Positions 6,631 through 13,839 of a stretch of 19,991 nucleotides of DNA are shown piece by piece. Both the position numbers and the translations under genes were made by a program. The stretch's first letter is position 1. Every line of letters begins with the position of its first letter. A model generated the notes under the pieces. It saw only the letters and a program-made list of their open reading frames with translations. It made no database searches and was not told the DNA's origin. The stretch lies in contig JAEDIC010000027.1 of NCBI GenBank assembly GCA_016292635.1, positions 1 through 19,991 on the forward strand, in the 5' to 3' direction. This DNA is from Clostridia bacterium. GTDB lineage: Bacteria > Bacillota > Clostridia > Christensenellales > CAG-138.

Positions 6631-6635
6631 GTCAA
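6609..6635 (-). promoter_or_regulatory. Possible promoter of the minus-strand unknown gene
   Basis: Read on the minus strand, a perfect TTGACA (6635-6630) is followed after 15 bases by GATTAT (6614-6609) preceded by TGT, an extended -10-like arrangement. The spacer is short, which lowers confidence. It covers the same DNA as the asnS promoter, so the two polymerases would exclude each other. The resulting leader would be about 65 bases and contain the inverted repeat at 6547-6573. Confidence 0.4.
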
Positions 6636-6666
6636 ATGATGTTTTTAAATATAATGGAGGTTTCTC

Positions 6667-8046
6667 ATGATTAGACTGTGCGAACTTACAAAGGATCCCG
6701 CAAAGTACGCGGGAGAAGTAGAGATAGCCGGCTGGGTGCGTACCGTGCGGGACAGCAAGAATATCGGCTTTATCGAGCTGGCGGACGGCTCCTGCTTCAG
6801 GAACGTTCAGGTGGTCTATGAGAACAATATTCCAGAAGATATACTGCGCAAGATAAACACCGGCTGCGCCATCAGGGTACTGGGCGAATTGGTGCTCACC
6901 CCCGACGCAAAGCAGCCTTTTGAGGTAAAGGCAAAGGAAATTTCCATAGAGGGCCTCTGCGACAGCAGCTATCCCATGCAAAAAAAGCGCCACAGCCTTG
7001 AGTATCTGCGCACCATGCAGCACCTCAGGCCCCGCACCAATACCTTCCAGGCCACCTTCCGGGTGCGCAATGTTGTAGCCCAGGCCATCCATCGCTTCTT
7101 CGATGAAAACGGCTTCCTGTATGTGCATACTCCCATTATCACCGCCAGCGACTGCGAGGGCGCGGGGGAAATGTTCCGTGTAACCACACTGGACATGGAA
7201 GATCTGCCCCGCACCGAGGACGGCGCTGTGGATTACTCCAAGGATTTCTTCGGCACCAGCGCAAACCTTACCGTAAGCGGTCAGCTATACGGCGAGGCAT
7301 ACGCCCTTGCGTTCCGTGACATATACACCTTCGGCCCCACATTCCGTGCGGAACAGAGCTATACTGCACGCCACGCGGCGGAGTTCTGGATGGTAGAGCC
7401 CGAGATGGCCTTCTGCGACCTTAAGGGATATCTTGACGTTGCCGAGGCAATGGTAAAATACATCATCCGCACAGTAATGGAGCGCTGCCCCGATGAGCTG
7501 AACTTCTTTAACAGCTTTGTGGATAAGGGCCTGCTGGAGCGGCTCAATAACGTTGCCAACAGCGACTTTGCCCGCATCACCTACACCGAGGCCGTGGAAA
7601 TACTGAAGAACAGCGGTGCTAGGTTTGAATACCCCGTAGAATGGGGCGCAGACCTTCAGACCGAGCACGAGCGCTATCTTACCGAGCAGGTATACAAGCG
7701 CCCCGTATTCGTTACCGACTATCCCAAGGATATAAAGGCCTTCTATATGCGCCTTAATGACGACGGCAAGACCGTTGCTGCGGCCGATCTTCTGGTGCCC
7801 GGCGTGGGCGAGATAATCGGCGGCAGCCAGCGTGAGGAGCGCCTTGAGGTGCTTCAGCAGCGCATGGAGGAAATGGGCCTGAATGTTGCGGATTACGACT
7901 GGTATCTTGACCTTCGCAAGTATGGCGGCGTAAAACACGCAGGTTACGGCCTTGGCTTTGAGCGCATGGTAATGTACGTTACCGGCATGGCAAACATCCG
8001 TGACGTGCTTCCCTTCCCCCGCACCACCGGAAGCCTGGAAATGTAA
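6667..8046 (+). CDS. asnS: Asparaginyl-tRNA synthetase
   Basis: The 459-residue class IIb synthetase charges tRNA-Asn with asparagine in the cytoplasm. It has an N-terminal OB-fold anticodon-binding domain (roughly 1-105, beginning with EIAGWVRTVRDSKNIGFIEL). The catalytic core includes GQLYGEAYALAFRDIYTFGP (205-224), motif 2 FRAEQSYTARHAAEFWMVEPE split around the flexible loop (226-246), and C-terminal motif 3 GYGLGFERMVMYV. Length is normal for AsnRS (about 460). The AsnRS-type GQLYGEA and FRAEQSYTARH wording, rather than AspRS-type, supports the assignment. GGAGG lies eight bases before ATG. The gene appears monocistronic, with its own promoter and two hairpins behind it. Confidence 0.96.
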   Translation: MIRLCELTKDPAKYAGEVEIAGWVRTVRDSKNIGFIELADGSCFRNVQVVYENNIPEDILRKINTGCAIRVLGELVLTPDAKQPFEVKAKEISIEGLCDSSYPMQKKRHSLEYLRTMQHLRPRTNTFQATFRVRNVVAQAIHRFFDENGFLYVHTPIITASDCEGAGEMFRVTTLDMEDLPRTEDGAVDYSKDFFGTSANLTVSGQLYGEAYALAFRDIYTFGPTFRAEQSYTARHAAEFWMVEPEMAFCDLKGYLDVAEAMVKYIIRTVMERCPDELNFFNSFVDKGLLERLNNVANSDFARITYTEAVEILKNSGARFEYPVEWGADLQTEHERYLTEQVYKRPVFVTDYPKDIKAFYMRLNDDGKTVAAADLLVPGVGEIIGGSQREERLEVLQQRMEEMGLNVADYDWYLDLRKYGGVKHAGYGLGFERMVMYVTGMANIRDVLPFPRTTGSLEM

Positions 8047-8065
8047 AAACGCGATATGCGCTTAC

Positions 8066-8094
8066 AAAGTCCCCGACAGGGGACTTTTCTCTTT
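8066..8094 (+). terminator. Intrinsic terminator of asnS
   Basis: A perfect 9-bp stem AAAGTCCCC (8066-8074) / GGGGACTTT (8079-8087) with loop GACA is followed by TTCTCTTT. It lies 20 bases after the asnS stop codon. Confidence 0.88.
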
Positions 8095-8138
8095 GCAAAT
8101 AATATCCCGCGTATCTTTTGCATAAAATTTAACCTACC

Positions 8139-8174
8139 AAAGCTGAAGCACATCCATGCTTTGGCTTTTGTTTT
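8139..8174 (+). terminator. Second terminator-like hairpin behind asnS
   Basis: AAAGCTGAAGCA (8139-8150) pairs along all 12 positions with TGCTTTGGCTTT (8157-8168), with two adjacent G-U wobbles, around loop CATCCA. It is followed by TGTTTT. This looks like a back-up terminator insulating the SANT/Myb gene from asnS read-through. Confidence 0.6.
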
Positions 8175-8200
8175 GAGGTAAGCTACCGGCAATGTATATA
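8173..8200 (+). promoter_or_regulatory. Possible promoter of the SANT/Myb gene
   Basis: TTGAGG (8173-8178), a 16-base spacer and TATATA (8195-8200) resemble a sigma-A promoter starting near 8207, directly after the second terminator-like hairpin. The -10 is imperfect and the spacing is one short. Confidence 0.4.
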
Positions 8201-8253
8201 TGGACAAAACATGGGAAATAATAGCAGCACAAATACAATCTGGAGGATTTTGT

Positions 8254-9006
8254 ATGAATAAAGTGCAGAAAGGCCGGGCCGGCTGGAAGCAGGAGGAGGA
8301 AGAGCTCCTCTTTAAGGAGATAGAAAGCAGCGAGAGCAGCGGCAGGCCCTTGAAGAAGGTATTTGAAGCGGTGGCGGAAAAGACCGGGCGCAAGCCAAAC
8401 AGCATTCGCAACTTTTACTATGCCCGCATAAAGGAAAAGGATCTGAGCACCACTGCGCTGCACGCGGGGGCTTTTGTGCCCTTCAGCGAGGAGGAGATAC
8501 ACAGCCTGCTTCGCACCGTGCTGAGCGCACAGGCAAACGGCATATCCGTTCGCTCCTGCACGATGAGCATGGGCGGCGGAGACAACAAGGCCATGCTTCG
8601 ATATCAGAACAAATACCGGGCGCTGCTCAAAAACAGGCCAAAGCTTGTTGAGCAGGTGGCGGCCGAGCTTAAAGAGGAGGGCGTGGATTTTGATCCGTAT
8701 ATGAGAAAGCCCCTGCGCCGGGAAAGGAATGCCGGTCGCCTGGACAAAATAGAGGGCATAGACGGGGATTCCTTCATGGATGGGCTGGAGCGGCTCATCA
8801 CAGCCGCCTCTGAAGCAAGCCGCAAAGAAGCTGCATCAAAGGCGGTGATAGCGGAGCTTCGGGCAAAGATACAGCGGCAGGAAAAGGAGCTTATGGAGCA
8901 GCAGAGCAGATTCCATGAGCTGCTGCTGATGTATCGCCGCCTGTCCGGCACAGGCCGGGAGCAGGGCGGGGAGTATGGAAAGCTGGAGGAGCATTCCCTC
9001 AACTGA
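8254..9006 (+). CDS. Tandem SANT/Myb-like DNA-binding protein with coiled coil
   Basis: The 250-residue protein starts at an ATG six bases after GGAGGA (8242-8247). An 18-residue upstream extension has no such site. Residues 11-60 (starting WKQEEEELLFKEI, ending SIRNFYYARIK) have the tryptophan, acidic helix and basic recognition helix of a SANT/Myb-like domain, as in the RsfA family of Firmicutes. Residues 77-126 (FSEEEIHSLLRTV to YQNKYRALLK) are also 50 long. They align without gaps with the first unit at about 9 identical positions plus many similar ones, and look like a second, degenerate copy. Residues ~185-230 are a heptad-rich coiled coil, probably for dimerisation. The role is probably transcription regulation; the targets are unknown. 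It stands alone between terminators and the rarA promoter. Confidence 0.72.
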   Translation: MNKVQKGRAGWKQEEEELLFKEIESSESSGRPLKKVFEAVAEKTGRKPNSIRNFYYARIKEKDLSTTALHAGAFVPFSEEEIHSLLRTVLSAQANGISVRSCTMSMGGGDNKAMLRYQNKYRALLKNRPKLVEQVAAELKEEGVDFDPYMRKPLRRERNAGRLDKIEGIDGDSFMDGLERLITAASEASRKEAASKAVIAELRAKIQRQEKELMEQQSRFHELLLMYRRLSGTGREQGGEYGKLEEHSLN

Positions 9007-9035
9007 TACAACGGGTGGAATCGGGGCGAGGTTCG

Positions 9036-9044
9036 TGCTATAAT
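9036..9044 (+). promoter_or_regulatory. Extended -10 promoter of the rarA-tldD-tldE operon
   Basis: TGCTATAAT is a TGn-TATAAT extended -10, 30 bases after the preceding stop codon. There is no good -35. Transcription would begin near 9051, about 32 bases before the rarA ATG. Confidence 0.55.
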
Positions 9045-9082
9045 TTTTAATGGAATAATATAGCAAAGGACGGTATCCGTAT

Positions 9083-10396
9083 ATGGATCTGTTTACCGAC
9101 GCCGCCGCAAAGCGGGCACCCCTTGCGGACAGGATGCGTCCCCGCACCCTTGAGGAGTTTTACGGACAGAAGCATATTGTGGGCAAAGGAAAACTCTTAA
9201 GGAGGGCAATCGAAACGGATTCCCTCCAGTCCAGCATATTCTTTGGCCCTCCCGGCTGCGGAAAGACAACCCTTGCCGCCATAATTGCGAACACCACAGG
9301 CTCAGCCTTTGAAAAGCTGAATGCGGTCACGTCCGGCGTTAAGGAGGTTCGGGAAGTCATTGCCCGGGCGGAGGATAACCTTAAGCTGTACGGGCGGGAA
9401 ACATACCTTCTGCTGGATGAGTGCCATCGCTGGAGCAAGGCTCAGAGCGACAGCATACTGCCAGCCCTTGAGCGGGGCATAATAAAGTTCATAGGTTCCA
9501 CCACGGAAAACCCCATGGTGTCCATGACGGGGGCAATCGTGTCCCGATGCCGTGCCTTTCAGTTTTATCCCCTTACGGTTGAGGATGTGAAAGAATGTGT
9601 CGCCAATGCCGTAAAGGATGAAGAGCGGGGCATGGGAAAATACAATGCGGAGGTGGATGATGAAGCCCTGGAGCATATTGCCCGCACAGCAAACGGCGAC
9701 GTGCGCTGCGCGCTGAACGCCATTGAGCTTGCCATACTCACAACCCCAAAGGACGAGGACGGCGTGATACGCATAAACCGGGATATCGCCGCCGAAAGCA
9801 TACAGCAAAAGGTAATAAATTGCGACGATCAGCAGTTTTATGATATGCTGTCCGCCTTTTGCAAGAGCCTCAGGGGAGGCGACAGCGATGCGGCAATCGC
9901 ATGGTTTGCCCGGCTTATATACGCGGGGGTGGACCCCCGCATAATATGCCGCAGGCTAATCGCCCATGCCTCGGAGGATGTTGGCCTTGCCAATCCTCAG
10001 GCAATGGTGCAGGCGGTAGCGGCGGCCCAGGCGCTGGAATTTATAGGTATGCCCGAGGCGGGACTATCCATAACCCAGGCCATAATATTCATATGCGAAA
10101 GCCCAAAGTCAAACGCCGTGGTGATGGCAAAGGATTTGGCCTTTGCCGAGGCCAGGGCATTGCCGGATCAGCCGGTGCCCATACATCTTAGGGACACAAG
10201 CTTTTACGGCGCGGACAAGCTGGGCCACGGCAAGGGATATAAGTATCCCCATGATTACCCCGGCCACGTTGTGGCTCAGGAGTATATGCCGCCCAGCGTA
10301 AAGGGACATAAGTACTACATACCCGGCTCCCTCGGCAACGAGGGTAAGATACGGCAAAACCACATCAATCAGGGAAAACTGGAGGACAGCGAATGA
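9083..10396 (+). CDS. rarA: Replication-associated recombination protein A (RarA/MgsA, AAA+ ATPase)
   Basis: The 437-residue protein has the length and layout of RarA, a homotetrameric AAA+ ATPase related to clamp loaders that acts at stalled replication forks. Visible are RPRTLEEFYGQKHIVG (20-34), Walker A GPPGCGKTT (55-63), Walker B LLLDECHRW (109-117, usually DEIHRF), sensor 1 GSTTENP (138-144) and the arginine-finger region SRCRAFQF. C-terminal motifs include GADKLGHGKGYKYPHDYPGH. The ribosome binding site AAAGGA (9065-9070) is 12 bases from ATG, longer than usual, but a 4-bp hairpin (ACGG/CCGT, 9070-9080) between them could bring the two closer. Its stop overlaps the tldD start as ATGA. 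Confidence 0.95.
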   Translation: MDLFTDAAAKRAPLADRMRPRTLEEFYGQKHIVGKGKLLRRAIETDSLQSSIFFGPPGCGKTTLAAIIANTTGSAFEKLNAVTSGVKEVREVIARAEDNLKLYGRETYLLLDECHRWSKAQSDSILPALERGIIKFIGSTTENPMVSMTGAIVSRCRAFQFYPLTVEDVKECVANAVKDEERGMGKYNAEVDDEALEHIARTANGDVRCALNAIELAILTTPKDEDGVIRINRDIAAESIQQKVINCDDQQFYDMLSAFCKSLRGGDSDAAIAWFARLIYAGVDPRIICRRLIAHASEDVGLANPQAMVQAVAAAQALEFIGMPEAGLSITQAIIFICESPKSNAVVMAKDLAFAEARALPDQPVPIHLRDTSFYGADKLGHGKGYKYPHDYPGHVVAQEYMPPSVKGHKYYIPGSLGNEGKIRQNHINQGKLEDSE

Positions 10397-11778
10397 TAAG
10401 CAGGATCAATGCCGAGGCGGTATTGACCGAGGCCCTTAAGACCGGCGGCGATTTCGCAGAGCTGTATATGGAGGACGGGGAAAGCCACAGCATAGCCATG
10501 CTGCAGGGCGTGGTGGAAAACGCCGCATACAGCAGAAAGAAGGGTGCGGGCGTTCGTGTGCTTTCAGGCACAAAGTCCGCCTATGCCTATACCGTGGATA
10601 CCTCCCTTGAGGCGCTGCTGGATACCGCCCGCCGTGCCTCCGCAATAATCGCGGGGGAGGGCGCTGAGATACGCCATCTTACGGATATACGGACGGGACG
10701 GCATCAATACCGCATACCCTTTTCATCCATAGACAACGCAAGGCGCATCGCCCTGCTTAAAGAGGGCACCGAGGCCGCGCAGGCGGTGTCAAAGGAAATA
10801 AACCGGGTGAGCGCAAGCTATTTTGATGCGGATAAGCGTGTACTCATATGTAATTCCGAAGGGGTATGGGCGGAGGACCGCCGCCCCCGCACCCGGCTGT
10901 CTTTTGACGCAGTGGCAACCGACGGAAAGGAATATCAAACCGGAGGTGAGCGCCCCGCATACGGCATGGGTTTTGAGGCGTATGAGCTGATAGACCCGGC
11001 TGCTGCGGGGGAGACCGCCGCGAAAACAGCCGTTACCATGCTGCACGCTCCAGAGTGCCCCGCAGGTTATCTGCCCGTGGCGATAGACGGAGGCTTTGGA
11101 GGGGTAATACTCCACGAGGCCTGCGTCCATTCCCTTGAGGCCACATCCGTGGGCCGGGGCAACTCCGAGTTTTGCGGAATGCTGGGCAAACAGATAGCCA
11201 GCGAGCGGGTCACCGCCATTGACGACGGCACCCTTATTGGCGAATGGGGCAGCATAGGCTGCGATGACGAGGGCAATCCCTCGCAGCGCAATGTGCTCAT
11301 AGAAAAGGGCATACTGAAAAGCTATCTTGTGGACAGGCTGGGCAGCCGCCTTATGGATCATTCCATGACCGGCAGCGCACGGCGGCAGAGCTATGAATAT
11401 GCCCCCACCTCCCGCATGACCAATACCTTCATCGCCCCCGGCACGGACGACGAGGAGGAGATGATACGCACTATGGGCGAGGGGCTGTTTGCGGCCCGCA
11501 TGGGGGGCGGCTCTGTAAACCCGCTGACAGGGGAGTTTAATTTCTCTGTATTGGAAGGGTACTGGGTAAAGGACGGAAAGATACATTGCCCCGTAAGGGG
11601 CGCGGCTCTCATAGGCAGGGGCGCAGATGTGCTGATGAAAATAGACCGGGTGGGCCGGGATATGTGGATGGGCCACGGAATGTGCGGCTCCAGAAGCGGC
11701 AGCGTGCCTACCAACGTGGGCCAGCCCAGAATAAGGGTGTCCGGAATGACGGTAGGCGGAAAGGGAGGCAGGCTGTGA
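10393..11778 (+). CDS. tldD: TldD metalloprotease subunit
   Basis: The 461-residue protein is the zinc-bearing half of the TldD/TldE heterodimeric protease, known from other bacteria for maturing modified peptides such as microcin B17 and degrading unfolded peptides. The HExxxH motif is at H241-E242-x-x-x-H246 (GVILHEACVHSLEA) and the third metal-ligand cysteine is C431, in MCGSRSGSVPTNVGQP, so all ligands are present. The residue before the second histidine, normally glycine, is valine (GTC at 11125-11127). Start ATG overlaps the rarA stop (ATGA), with GGAGG seven bases upstream inside rarA; the end overlaps tldE (GTGA). Three-gene translational coupling is therefore likely. No modified-peptide precursor gene is recognisable nearby. 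Confidence 0.93.
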   Translation: MISRINAEAVLTEALKTGGDFAELYMEDGESHSIAMLQGVVENAAYSRKKGAGVRVLSGTKSAYAYTVDTSLEALLDTARRASAIIAGEGAEIRHLTDIRTGRHQYRIPFSSIDNARRIALLKEGTEAAQAVSKEINRVSASYFDADKRVLICNSEGVWAEDRRPRTRLSFDAVATDGKEYQTGGERPAYGMGFEAYELIDPAAAGETAAKTAVTMLHAPECPAGYLPVAIDGGFGGVILHEACVHSLEATSVGRGNSEFCGMLGKQIASERVTAIDDGTLIGEWGSIGCDDEGNPSQRNVLIEKGILKSYLVDRLGSRLMDHSMTGSARRQSYEYAPTSRMTNTFIAPGTDDEEEMIRTMGEGLFAARMGGGSVNPLTGEFNFSVLEGYWVKDGKIHCPVRGAALIGRGADVLMKIDRVGRDMWMGHGMCGSRSGSVPTNVGQPRIRVSGMTVGGKGGRL

Positions 11779-13112
11779 AGGACATAAAGGCATTTGCAAA
11801 GGAGCTGCTCAGCCGCGCAATGGATAAGGGCTGCGCCGGGGCAGAGGTATGCATTACCCACAGCCGCGATTTCGGCGCGGGAGTGCTTTCAGGCGAAATT
11901 GAGGATTACAGCGTAAGCTCCACATTTGCCCTTGGATTAAGGGTGCAGCTTGACGGCAAGAACGGCTATGCCTATACCGAAGCTGTGGACGATGCTGACA
12001 GCTTGGTGGAGGAGGCCATGGACGGAGCACGCAGCGTGGGCAGCGAGGATGAGCATCCCATGGCTGAACCAGGGCAGTATCCCGAAGCGCCCGCAAAGCC
12101 TGACGCTTTCGCATCCATGGAGGAGACGGACAGGATAGAACTTTGCAAGGCGCTGGAGAGGGAAGCCATAGGCATAGACCCCCGGGTAAAGCGGGTGGCG
12201 GTGTGCCGGGTGTTTTCCGCAGAGGGCAGCTTTGCCATATACAATACAAACGGACTGGAAGCGGAGCGCAGGGAGCGGGTCTCCGGATGCTATGTTGAGC
12301 CCGTAATAGAAGAAGGCGGCGAGGTGCGGGATGGCTTTGCCTTCCGTGTGGATGGCGAGGCGGCAAATATAGCGGACTGCGCAAAAGAGGCGGTGAAAGA
12401 GGCGGTGGCCCAGCTTGGGGCGGCGCCCGTTGCCCCCGGCGAGTATAATGTGATACTTAGGAACGATGGGGCGGCAAGTCTTCTTGGGGCGTTCTCCGGG
12501 ATGTTCTCGGCGGATGCGGTCCAGAAGGGGCTTTCTCCCCTTGCGGGAAGAGAAGGCCATACCATAGGGGCGGAGATCGTGAATATCACCGACGACCCGC
12601 TGCATCCTGTCAGCCCAACCCCCTTTGACGATGAGGGCGTGCCCTCGGTAAGGACCGCCGTTGTGGAAAAGGGAGTGTTGAAGTCATTTCTGCATAACCT
12701 TAAAACCGCAAAGAAGGCAGGGGTAAGCTCCACCTCAAACGGCGGACGGGGCAGCGCAGGCTCTCCGGTTGGGGTGCGGCCCAGCAATTTCTTCATTGAG
12801 CCCGGCGAAGGCACGCTGGATGAGCTTATCGCAAAAATGGGGAACGGATTGCTCATTACGGACTTTTCCGGTCTCCATGCCGGGGTGAATGCCGTAAGCG
12901 GAAGATTTTCCCTGCTGTGCAAGGGCCGGCTTATAGAAAACGGGCGGGATGTTCGCGCGGTAAACGAGATAACCATAAGCGGCGACTTTATCTCTCTCCT
13001 GGGCAAGGTAAAGGCGGTGGGCAGCGATATCCGCTTCTCCATGCCGGGAGGCAGCTGTGTCGGAAGCCCCTCATTGATGATAGAGGGCGCAGCTATCTCC
13101 GGAAGGGGATAG
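11775..13112 (+). CDS. tldE: TldE/PmbA subunit of the TldD-TldE protease
   Basis: The 445-residue protein is the non-catalytic partner of TldD. It lacks the HExxxH motif, as expected, and carries family features such as the TldE-like MGNGLLITDFSGLHAGVN (residues ~355-372) and SVSGRFSLL-type wording (NAVSGRFSLLCKG). In known systems the pair encloses a narrow channel that admits unfolded peptides. The start is GTG at 11775, overlapping the tldD stop by GTGA, with GGGAGG (11763-11768) six bases upstream. The frame is open further upstream only because it runs inside tldD. Length fits the family (about 450). Confidence 0.92.
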   Translation: MKDIKAFAKELLSRAMDKGCAGAEVCITHSRDFGAGVLSGEIEDYSVSSTFALGLRVQLDGKNGYAYTEAVDDADSLVEEAMDGARSVGSEDEHPMAEPGQYPEAPAKPDAFASMEETDRIELCKALEREAIGIDPRVKRVAVCRVFSAEGSFAIYNTNGLEAERRERVSGCYVEPVIEEGGEVRDGFAFRVDGEAANIADCAKEAVKEAVAQLGAAPVAPGEYNVILRNDGAASLLGAFSGMFSADAVQKGLSPLAGREGHTIGAEIVNITDDPLHPVSPTPFDDEGVPSVRTAVVEKGVLKSFLHNLKTAKKAGVSSTSNGGRGSAGSPVGVRPSNFFIEPGEGTLDELIAKMGNGLLITDFSGLHAGVNAVSGRFSLLCKGRLIENGRDVRAVNEITISGDFISLLGKVKAVGSDIRFSMPGGSCVGSPSLMIEGAAISGRG

Positions 13113-13171
13113 AAAGGCAGCGAAAATACCTCTGCATAATGAAATAATTCAGCATATATGGGGTTTTTTCA

Positions 13172-13200
13172 TTGACAGGGGGATTTTGAAAAGGTATATT
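13172..13200 (+). promoter_or_regulatory. Promoter of carD-yacL
   Basis: Perfect TTGACA (13172-13177), a 17-base spacer and TATATT (13195-13200) form one of the best sigma-A promoters in the window. The start site near 13207 gives a leader of about 54 bases. It also shows that an apparent TTG-started extension of carD from 13186 lies partly upstream of the transcript. Confidence 0.8.
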
Positions 13201-13260
13201 TATTATATAGAAGCAAAGGATCTTCGCATCCTGTACCGGACCACAGAACAGGAGGAAACC

Positions 13261-13725
13261 GTGTTCCAGATAGGAGAAAGCGTCTGCTATCCCATGCATG
13301 GCGTGGGCGTGGTGGAAGGCATAGAAGAAAAAACGGTGCTGGGCGAAACCGCCCGGTATTATGTACTGCGGTTCTTCACCTCCCGGCTTACAGCCATGGT
13401 GCCGGTGGACGCGGCGGAAGGGGTTGGCCTTCGCCGTGTGATAGATCATGCTCAGTGCGAATCCGTGCTTCAATACATGTCCGGAGAACCCTGCGAGGAA
13501 AGCGATAACTGGAATCAGCGCTATAGGGACAACCTTGCCAAGCTTAAGGGCGGGGATATTTACGACGTTGCGGATGTTGTAAAGTGCCTTAAAAAGCGGG
13601 ATATGCAGAAGGGCCTTTCCGCAGGAGACCGAAAAATGCTCATCACAGCCCGCCAGGTGCTGGTTGCCGAGCTCAGCGCAGCCAGCGGCAGGGATATTGA
13701 CGAACTCAGGGATGTTATAGGATAA
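13261..13725 (+). CDS. CarD/CdnL-family RNA polymerase regulator
   Basis: The 154-residue protein starts at GTG, with AGGAGG five bases upstream. Its first residues, FQIGESVCYPMHGVGVVEGIE, are the standard opening of the family. The N-terminal RNA-polymerase-interacting (Tudor-like, RID) domain spans ~1-60. A helical C-terminal DNA-binding domain follows, rich in basic residues (KCLKKRDMQKGLSAGDRKML, about 101-120). CarD-like proteins bind the beta subunit N-terminus and stabilise open promoter complexes. In this window the gene is one gene away from rpoB, its presumed partner. It is probably co-transcribed with the PIN/TRAM gene. Confidence 0.92.
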   Translation: MFQIGESVCYPMHGVGVVEGIEEKTVLGETARYYVLRFFTSRLTAMVPVDAAEGVGLRRVIDHAQCESVLQYMSGEPCEESDNWNQRYRDNLAKLKGGDIYDVADVVKCLKKRDMQKGLSAGDRKMLITARQVLVAELSAASGRDIDELRDVIG

Positions 13726-13737
13726 TGCATACACTAA

Positions 13738-13798
13738 CTTCCTTCAAGGGAAGGGCAACGGTGTAAGAACCGCAATAGCGTGCTCTTGCATCTTTTGC
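13738..13798 (+). promoter_or_regulatory. Foldable carD-yacL intergenic segment
   Basis: Within the 114-base gap several short stems are possible: CCTTC/GAAGG (13741-13745 with 13750-13754), CGGT/ACCG just after it, and CGCAA, which can pair with TTGCG at the distal end or in part with an earlier TTGC. No T-run follows, so it is not a terminator. It may be a processing site or only chance. Confidence 0.25.
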
Positions 13799-13839
13799 GT
13801 TTCAATAAATAAAAAACAGAGAAAGGAAGAGTAAAACGA

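Noticed and set aside
6536..6666. T-box or other amino-acid-sensing leader for asnS
   Set aside because: The predicted transcript leader is about 30 nt, and no T-box core sequence or terminator hairpin is present.
13113..13171. Terminator of rarA-tldD-tldE at the TTTTTT run (13164-13169)
   Set aside because: Only a weak ACCTC/GGGGT stem with a very large loop can be drawn before the T-run, so it is not listed as a feature.
13186..13260. TTG-started extension of the CarD protein
   Set aside because: It lies partly inside the consensus promoter. The GTG at 13261 has a perfect AGGAGG and gives the family's standard N-terminus.
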